64,000 bases of DNA from Treponema sp. (GTDB lineage Bacteria; Spirochaetota; Spirochaetia; Treponematales; Treponemataceae). Position 1 is the first letter of the stretch. Every line of letters begins with the position of its first letter. This document shows, one piece after another, positions 59,183-64,000 of the stretch. A model generated the notes under the pieces. That model was not told the DNA's origin. It saw only the letters and a list, made by a program, of their open reading frames with translations, and searched no databases. The position numbers and the translations under genes were made by a program. The DNA lies in assembly GCA_016293495.1 (NCBI GenBank), contig JAEDED010000007.1, positions 38,600-102,599 on the forward strand, written 5' to 3'.

Positions 59183-59295
59183 TTAATTAAGAGAGATTCT
59201 CCGTCTGACTTTAACAGTAGAATAGACTGCCCTGACTTTCACAGGATTGGAGTTTAAGAATTGATTTAACTATAGATTAAACAGGTAGAAAATTC
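59183..59295 (-). promoter_or_regulatory. Probable cobalamin riboswitch of the lipoprotein/TonB-receptor operon
   Basis: On minus, AATCCTGTGAAAGTCAGG (about 59229-59246) forms a CCTG/CAGG hairpin with a GTGAAAGTC loop like the conserved GGUGNAAAUCC element. It is followed by GGCAGTC, CTACTGTTA and AAGTCAGAC, matching the order GCNGU-ACUGU-AGUCAGA of cobalamin riboswitches. The usual GGGAA is not conserved. The element ends about 20 bases before the ribosome-binding site, so it could block translation of the lipoprotein/receptor mRNA when B12 is bound. Confidence 0.6.
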
Positions 59296-59307
59296 AATCA
59301 GAGCGAA

Positions 59308-60195
59308 TTAACGCTTATTTGCCTTTCTTTTTGCGACAATCAGGATTCGTCTAAAATATTTTAAAACAGAAAAAATTGCGGCACTTACATACTGACCGTG
59401 AGTTATATAAAGTTCGTTGTAAGCAAGTTTAAGGCTTCTAAGTTCACCTTTTTCCATCGCACGAAGATTTCCGCTTAAGCCAGATTCCCCAAAACGTTCC
59501 TTACTCATTACGCTGCGCGACATTTTTTCATTAAGGAAAATACATTTATATTTGCTGACAATCTGAATGAAGAAATAAACCTCTTCAGAATAACGCATTC
59601 CTTCTTTGAAACGGATACCGCTGTCGATAATGCGACGTTTAAGAATTGAATTCTGAGTTGTATAATAATTTTTGTAAAGTTCGTCTTTGATTGAAATATA
59701 GAAAAGATTTACGTGACTTTTTGCTTTTGCAAGTTTTGGAAGTTTCTGACTTTCGCGTTCGTGATTTGCAGTAATCAAATCAGCATTCGGTTCTTCTGAA
59801 AGAATTGAAAGTCTTTTTACAAGACTGTCTTTAAGCCACATGTCGTCTGAATCATTGAAGGCAATGTATTCACCGCGACACACATTAAGGCCTGCATTTC
59901 TTGCGCTGGCAGCACCACCATTTTTAAGGTGCATAACCTTCAATTCAATAAAGGAAGTATTTCCATCACTAAAATCTGCATTCGAGATGCCGTCGAGATA
60001 CTCTGCAGTTCCATCAACAGCTCCGTCGTTACAACAGATGATTTCACTTACAGTATCTTCAAGGGAAAAAATCTTTGCCAGTTTTTTATCCTGATAAAGA
60101 TTCTCAATTTCTGAAAAGACTGACGTAATCGATTCGCGCGCAGTCCGGCTCGAGTTGTAAAAAGGAATTACAACCGATAAAAAAACTTTTTTCAT
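59308..60195 (-). CDS. Glycosyltransferase family 2
   Basis: A 295-residue GT2 enzyme with a GT-A fold: N-terminal SVVIPFYNSSRTARESITSVFSEI, nucleotide-site EIICCNDGAVDGT, GGAASARNAGLNVCRGEYIAFNDSDDMW (DxD) and an acceptor-binding helix region after residue 160. It adds a sugar during assembly of a surface glycan. It is the last gene seen in a leftward polysaccharide operon, starting 25 bases after the GT11 gene. The donor sugar is unknown. Confidence 0.9.
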   Translation of the reverse strand: MKKVFLSVVIPFYNSSRTARESITSVFSEIENLYQDKKLAKIFSLEDTVSEIICCNDGAVDGTAEYLDGISNADFSDGNTSFIELKVMHLKNGGAASARNAGLNVCRGEYIAFNDSDDMWLKDSLVKRLSILSEEPNADLITANHERESQKLPKLAKAKSHVNLFYISIKDELYKNYYTTQNSILKRRIIDSGIRFKEGMRYSEEVYFFIQIVSKYKCIFLNEKMSRSVMSKERFGESGLSGNLRAMEKGELRSLKLAYNELYITHGQYVSAAIFSVLKYFRRILIVAKRKANKR

Positions 60196-60220
60196 ATTTA
60201 TTATACCTGTATATAGATGT

Positions 60221-61105
60221 TCAATCCACAGCTGCCTTTACCCATCTATTTGGTATGATATCACAAACCCCTGTTGTTGACCACACTTCAGGGCACACAA
60301 TTTGAGAATTTGTGCTTTTATTTAAATAAGCGCCCCAGAAGCTGAAAGAACTGTTCGGAATAATTGCATTTCCACAGTGACTCATCAGGGCTATATCCTG
60401 CCAGCTGTCACCCGCACGGTTCCAGTCTACAAAGATTTTTTCTTTACCATGAGTATCGAGATTTTCCTTACACCATTCAAGGTCATCAGAAAAAACGATA
60501 AACTTTTCTATCTGAGGACAGAGCTCCAGCATTTTTGAAATTGCATTTTCAAAATATTTTTTATCGCAGACAAACAAGGTTTTATGATTTAAGTAATCTC
60601 CGCGGCGGACATGGATTGCACAGGTTTTATCTTTAAGGGAATCTAACGCAGCTGCAAGTTCTTTTGATTTTTCATTTAAATCTAACTTAAAGGTAAACTG
60701 TTTTTTTATCTGCTCTTCATAGCCTTGCCAGTAAAGCGGATTTTGAAAATATCCGTCAAGATAAAGATCTCTCTGGTCTGTAAAATGTTCAGGATGGAAT
60801 TTTGAATCGTATTCAATGATGTGAGTTTTCTTTGTAAAAAATTTTCGGCGAAGGCGTTCAAAAAAACTTTCGGCCCTGTCACCAAGTTTTTTTACCTGCG
60901 CATCAGAGGCTTCTTTAATATCTAATCCAAAAACACGGGCAACTTCAAACGCTCCATGACTTAAGTCAACTCCACCACGAATGCAAGGCTTTGTATAAAG
61001 CTTTGTATCTGCAAGAACTTCAAATCCTTTCTGTTCAAGAACATATGCAAAAGCATACTGAAACATCTGATTTCCCAGGCCACCGGTGTATTTGATTATT
61101 TTCAT
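60221..61105 (-). CDS. Alpha-1,2-fucosyltransferase-like (GT11)
   Basis: A 294-residue GT11-family enzyme. Characteristic segments are the N-terminal KYTGGLGNQMFQYAF, the GDP-fucose-binding HVRRGDY-type motif (CAIHVRRGDYLNH), FVFSDDLEWCKENL-like and the C-terminal DIALMSHCGNAIIPNSSFSFWGAYLN. Such enzymes attach fucose in alpha-1,2 linkage to surface glycans, often mimicking host antigens. I chose the ATG at 61105, 14 bases after the aminotransferase stop; the longer open frame to 61165 would overlap that gene. Activity on GDP-fucose is inferred from the family. Confidence 0.87.
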   Translation of the reverse strand: MKIIKYTGGLGNQMFQYAFAYVLEQKGFEVLADTKLYTKPCIRGGVDLSHGAFEVARVFGLDIKEASDAQVKKLGDRAESFFERLRRKFFTKKTHIIEYDSKFHPEHFTDQRDLYLDGYFQNPLYWQGYEEQIKKQFTFKLDLNEKSKELAAALDSLKDKTCAIHVRRGDYLNHKTLFVCDKKYFENAISKMLELCPQIEKFIVFSDDLEWCKENLDTHGKEKIFVDWNRAGDSWQDIALMSHCGNAIIPNSSFSFWGAYLNKSTNSQIVCPEVWSTTGVCDIIPNRWVKAAVD

Positions 61106-61118
61106 TTCTTTGAACCTG

Positions 61119-62222
61119 CTATTCCCATTCATTAATTGCAACAATGACATACTTAACTTGTTCATCTGTCATTATTGGACTCATAGGCAAGCTTAATTCC
61201 TGCTGATGAATTTTTTCTGTCACAGGAAGTGAAAGATTATTCCATTCAGCATAAGCTGCCTGTTTGTGAGGTGGAATCGGATAGTGAATAATTGTTCCGA
61301 TTCCCTTTTCTTTCAGGTAAGCCTGTAATTCATCACGACGCTCTGTAAACACAGGGAACAAATGGAAAACGTTTTCTTCCTCCGGAAGAACTGCAGGCCA
61401 CCTAACAAGTGGGTTTTTAATACCAGCATAGTACATTTTTGCTACCTGTTTTCTTCTGTTATTATCTTCATCAAGATGATGCAGCTTTACATCAAGAACT
61501 GCCGCATCAAGTTCACTTAAACGGCTATTTTCACCTATGTAATCAAACACATATTTTTTTGAAGAACCATAATTTGCAAGAACCCTTACAAGGTCTGCAA
61601 TTTCCTGATTGTCAGTTGTAACAGCTCCTGCATCACCAAATGCACCAAGGTTCTTTCCCGGATAAAAACTGTGAGCGGCAACATCACCAAAACTTCCTGT
61701 CTTCTTTCCGTTAAGAGCACAGCCATGTCCCTGTGCGTTATCTTCAAACAATCTAAGACCTTTATTCTTACATATTTCTGCAATCCTTTCATTGTAAAGA
61801 CAACGGCCGTACAAATGAACAAGCATTACTCCACGAGTCTTTGGTGTTATTGTTTTCTCAATTGACTCTGCTTTTAATTCAAGAGTATCTGGATCTGGTT
61901 CTACAAGAATAGGCTTTAATCTGTTCTGAGAAATTGAAAGTATTGTAGCTATATATGTATTAGCCTGAACGATAATTTCATCACCATCGTTCCACTTGCC
62001 AATAAGTTTGCAGGCACGAATCATAAGTTCCAGGGCCTGTAAACCATTTGCCACACCAACACAATATTTTGTTCCAATATAAGAAGCATAATCTTCTTCA
62101 AATTTCTTATTTTCATTCCCTTGAAGATACCAGCCAGAGTCTGTTACTCTGAGAACTGCTTCATGGAGTTCATCTTTATATTTGTCTGAAATATCTTTTA
62201 ATGATAAAAAAGGGACCTGCAT
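61119..62222 (-). CDS. fdtB: DegT/DnrJ-type sugar aminotransferase, FdtB-like
   Basis: A 367-residue PLP-dependent transaminase. Conserved parts are VGVANGLQALELMI (cofactor phosphate loop), FEDNAQGHGC, the lysine region HSFYPGKNLGAFGDAGAVTTD and RLSELDAAVLDVKL. Together with the adjacent ketoisomerase gene it fits FdtB, which aminates dTDP-3-oxo-6-deoxy-galactose to dTDP-Fuc3N; the QdtB (Qui3N) alternative cannot be excluded. It starts five bases after the fdtA-like stop, with AAGGA before its ATG. Confidence 0.82.
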   Translation of the reverse strand: MQVPFLSLKDISDKYKDELHEAVLRVTDSGWYLQGNENKKFEEDYASYIGTKYCVGVANGLQALELMIRACKLIGKWNDGDEIIVQANTYIATILSISQNRLKPILVEPDPDTLELKAESIEKTITPKTRGVMLVHLYGRCLYNERIAEICKNKGLRLFEDNAQGHGCALNGKKTGSFGDVAAHSFYPGKNLGAFGDAGAVTTDNQEIADLVRVLANYGSSKKYVFDYIGENSRLSELDAAVLDVKLHHLDEDNNRRKQVAKMYYAGIKNPLVRWPAVLPEEENVFHLFPVFTERRDELQAYLKEKGIGTIIHYPIPPHKQAAYAEWNNLSLPVTEKIHQQELSLPMSPIMTDEQVKYVIVAINEWE

Positions 62223-62227
62223 TTTTT

Positions 62228-62632
62228 CTATTCCTTATAAGTTTTCATTTCGTCAATATACGCATCAAAGTCGCGAATATATTCTGAACCATCATAGTGA
62301 GTATTTGCAAGAACAAGCAAAACTGAATCCGGAGAAAAATCGTACATTTCTTTCCAGATCATCTTTGGAATATAAACAGCTTCCATTGGTTTGTTCAATT
62401 CAACAATTTCTTTTCTTGTTCCATCAGTAATCATTACCTTTGATTTTCCTGCTACATTAACAAGAACAAATTCTGAATTACGATTTGCATGCTGTCCACG
62501 AACTACAGTTGCATCAGATCCATAAATATAGAATGCTCTTGCAATATCAAACGGAATATCCTGACTTCCTTCTATAACAACTAGCTTTCCACGTTCATCA
62601 CCAAGATCTTTAAATGTCAAAAGTTTATACAT
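62228..62632 (-). CDS. fdtA: dTDP-4-oxo-6-deoxyglucose 3,4-ketoisomerase, FdtA/QdtA-like
   Basis: A 134-residue WxcM-like cupin. Motifs DERGKLVVIEG, FYIYGSDATVVRGQHAN (with the catalytic histidine) and YIPKMIWKEMYDFSPDSVLLVLAN match dTDP-sugar 3,4-ketoisomerases. It converts dTDP-4-oxo-6-deoxy-glucose to a 3-oxo sugar for transamination by the next gene. The ATG at 62632 gives the usual N-terminus; a TTG at 62662 overlapping the upstream gene is less likely. The RmlA and RmlB genes that make the precursor are not in the window. Confidence 0.83.
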   Translation of the reverse strand: MYKLLTFKDLGDERGKLVVIEGSQDIPFDIARAFYIYGSDATVVRGQHANRNSEFVLVNVAGKSKVMITDGTRKEIVELNKPMEAVYIPKMIWKEMYDFSPDSVLLVLANTHYDGSEYIRDFDAYIDEMKTYKE

Positions 62633-62654
62633 CTCCAATTTTACTTTTCCTTTT

Positions 62655-63740
62655 CTATTCAAGATTTGTATACATATCTGAAATTAATTTTTTAACAAAC
62701 TTTGGACTAAAACACTTTGCATAAGTCTTAAATGCACGCAATGTTGTTTCATTCCACCTCTTCAAGTTAATTAACACTGGCGAAAGTCTGAGTCTCTTCC
62801 ATAAAGATGGCTCTGGCTGAGGACTCTTCTTTTTTGCTTCTCCAAACTTTTTAAAATATGGAGCATAAATAAGTTTTTTTGCATCTGCCGGGATTTCGTA
62901 AAATCCGTTGAAACCTCTTCTTTCATCAATATATCTTACATTTGCAAAGTGATAAAAAATCAGATTGCTCTCTGTTCCAAAGATCCTGTCTTTTATCAGA
63001 AGTTTTCCATCATCCTTCTTTTCAATGTCAAATCGCTGAACATTCCATGGTCCGACACCACATCCAGGTTCTTCCGGTACATAAATACAGTCAAACATTG
63101 TAGTCCACTTATCAAGATATTTCTGATCACCAAACAATCCTGGTTCAAAACGGGCATAACACCATTCTGTGCAGCGATCGTTCCACCAGTGAAGTACATT
63201 CATTCCTTTTTTGTCATTCTTGAAATACATAAACTGAACACAATAATAACCGCAGGTTTCAGAATCATCGTATGCTGGATAAAAATTGTGACGTGTAATT
63301 GTAACTGATTTTTCAGGATCAATTAATTTTGCAGGATCATCATAAATGCAAAGATCAGAATCAAGATATGTACAATGATCAAGATTAAAATGTTCAATAG
63401 GATATAAGATTGAATAAGAACTTAAAGTCCAGCAATATTCCTTAAATGAACGTTCATTCTTTAATTCGAGAAGTTTTGGATATGCTGCTTCAACATCTGA
63501 AAGTTTTACCGGAACAACAGACTTATCATTCATTCCAAGAAGAAAATTATAAGTGCTGTCTTTTAATGCTAATATATAAATCTTAAAGCTCTTACAATGC
63601 TCATGGAGAGAATCAATCAAAACCATTGCCTGAGGAAGATAATAGTCATCAAACAATGTACAGAAATTCATATGACCTGAATTTGATTTTACAGTCTTTT
63701 TAATTGCCTTCTTAGCGGAATCTATTTTTTCTTTAATCAA
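62655..63740 (-). CDS. GT8-like glycosyltransferase
   Basis: A 361-residue probable glycosyltransferase: HMNFCTLFDDYYLPQAMVLIDSLHEHC at residues 23-48 and the DxD-type CTYLDSDLCIYDDP near residue 125, followed by histidine-containing FYHFANVRYID, resemble GT8-type retaining enzymes. The start is TTG at 63740 because TAGGAG lies six bases upstream, overlapping the stop of the preceding gene. It is part of the surface-polysaccharide operon; donor and acceptor are unknown. Confidence 0.72.
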   Translation of the reverse strand: MIKEKIDSAKKAIKKTVKSNSGHMNFCTLFDDYYLPQAMVLIDSLHEHCKSFKIYILALKDSTYNFLLGMNDKSVVPVKLSDVEAAYPKLLELKNERSFKEYCWTLSSYSILYPIEHFNLDHCTYLDSDLCIYDDPAKLIDPEKSVTITRHNFYPAYDDSETCGYYCVQFMYFKNDKKGMNVLHWWNDRCTEWCYARFEPGLFGDQKYLDKWTTMFDCIYVPEEPGCGVGPWNVQRFDIEKKDDGKLLIKDRIFGTESNLIFYHFANVRYIDERRGFNGFYEIPADAKKLIYAPYFKKFGEAKKKSPQPEPSLWKRLRLSPVLINLKRWNETTLRAFKTYAKCFSPKFVKKLISDMYTNLE

Positions 63741-63749
63741 TTGAATCTC

Positions 63750-64000
63750 CTACTTATCTTTTCCAAGCATCTTAAGTATACCCCATTTTGCCTTTGATGC
63801 ACACATGTTCAAAGGATATGGGAGCTGCTTTGCATCCTCAATCCTGCTTTTCATTTCAAGCAGATCCATTGCTTCATTGCGGGTAATTTCCTTTGAAGGG
63901 GAATATTCCGGGTGAATCAAAGGAAATTCCAGCTCGCCATAATCAAGTTTTTCAAAAATGCTTTTTCCGCTTGTGTGAGTTGCATCTGCATTAAATCCTG
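63750..64000 (-). CDS. 3' end of an unidentified polysaccharide-operon gene
   Basis: The last 82 codons of a gene that starts beyond the window: the minus frame is open from 64000 to a TAG at 63750-63752. It reads FNADATHTSGKSIFEKLDYG early and ends KAKWGILKMLGKDK. I do not recognise the family from this tail. Its stop codon overlaps the ribosome-binding site of the GT8-like gene, so it belongs to the same operon and is probably another glycan-assembly enzyme. Confidence 0.65.
   Translation of the reverse strand, partial: GFNADATHTSGKSIFEKLDYGELEFPLIHPEYSPSKEITRNEAMDLLEMKSRIEDAKQLPYPLNMCASKAKWGILKMLGKDK

Noticed and set aside
1..64000. CRISPR array, prophage or toxin-antitoxin operon
   Set aside because: No regularly spaced direct repeats with spacers, no phage structural genes and no recognisable toxin-antitoxin pair were seen. 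The only arrays are the three 19-bp units at 51.7 kb.

Overview
The window looks like chromosome from an anaerobic, host-associated spirochaete, most likely a gut or rumen Treponema. This is an inference from gene content: low G+C, an outer membrane (OmpA-type protein, TonB-dependent receptor, small secreted barrel proteins), fermentative metabolism (pyruvate formate-lyase, glutamate dehydrogenase, flavodiiron protein) and many MATE exporters. No rRNA is present. One tRNA (Cys) is visible, at 23.4 kb. I see no prophage, CRISPR array or plasmid functions.

Layout. 0-5 kb: end of der, a MerR regulator, an Rsm22-type methyltransferase, an esterase and an acyl-CoA synthetase. 5-12 kb: a B12 and methionine block. 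A BtuFCD-like importer runs leftward. metF, a free-standing MetH-activation protein and a MetH without its activation domain run rightward. 12-16.4 kb: a redox block with a flavodiiron protein, a Fur/PerR-type regulator and pflB. The regulator gene and pflB share a palindromic operator placed against the -35 box. 16.6-30.5 kb: xylulokinase, purC, a DTW-domain tRNA modifier, GH3 glycosidase and thioredoxin reductase, tRNA-Cys, two MATE exporters, NudC, a HisA-HisI-HisE fusion and two tandem outer-membrane paralogues. 30.6-35.1 kb: an oxidoreductase, then an accessory patch with two IS982-type fragments flanking a DUF4143 ATPase, followed by an orphan DNA methyltransferase. 35.1-38.8 kb: a sugar-isomerase pair and a LacI-type regulator. 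The motif TGCACGAGCA lies at the xylB start region, at the isomerase operon start region and in the terminator hairpin before lacI. 38.8-48.8 kb: housekeeping and envelope genes (TrmH, YfcE, OmpA, a third MATE, HD protein, phosphoglucomutase, small membrane proteins, PAP2). 48.8-50.1 kb: an IS3-family element. 50.1-56.6 kb: a highly structured non-coding block, a stand-alone AICAR formyltransferase, a divergent pair of c-di-GMP genes and gdhA. 56.8-59.3 kb: a lipoprotein/TonB receptor operon behind a probable cobalamin riboswitch. 59.3-64 kb: a surface-polysaccharide operon (dTDP-Fuc3N synthesis, GT11, GT2, GT8-like).

How the genes connect. B12 capture (riboswitch, lipoprotein and TonB receptor), inner-membrane import (BtuFCD-like) and use (split MetH) form one functional theme spread over the window. 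The pentose/deoxysugar genes at 16.7 kb and 35-39 kb appear to form a small dispersed regulon. At least seven genes have a -10-like hexamer exactly six bases before ATG and no Shine-Dalgarno sequence, which suggests frequent leaderless transcripts in this organism. All positions were read by eye, and family names rest on recognised motifs, not on database searches.
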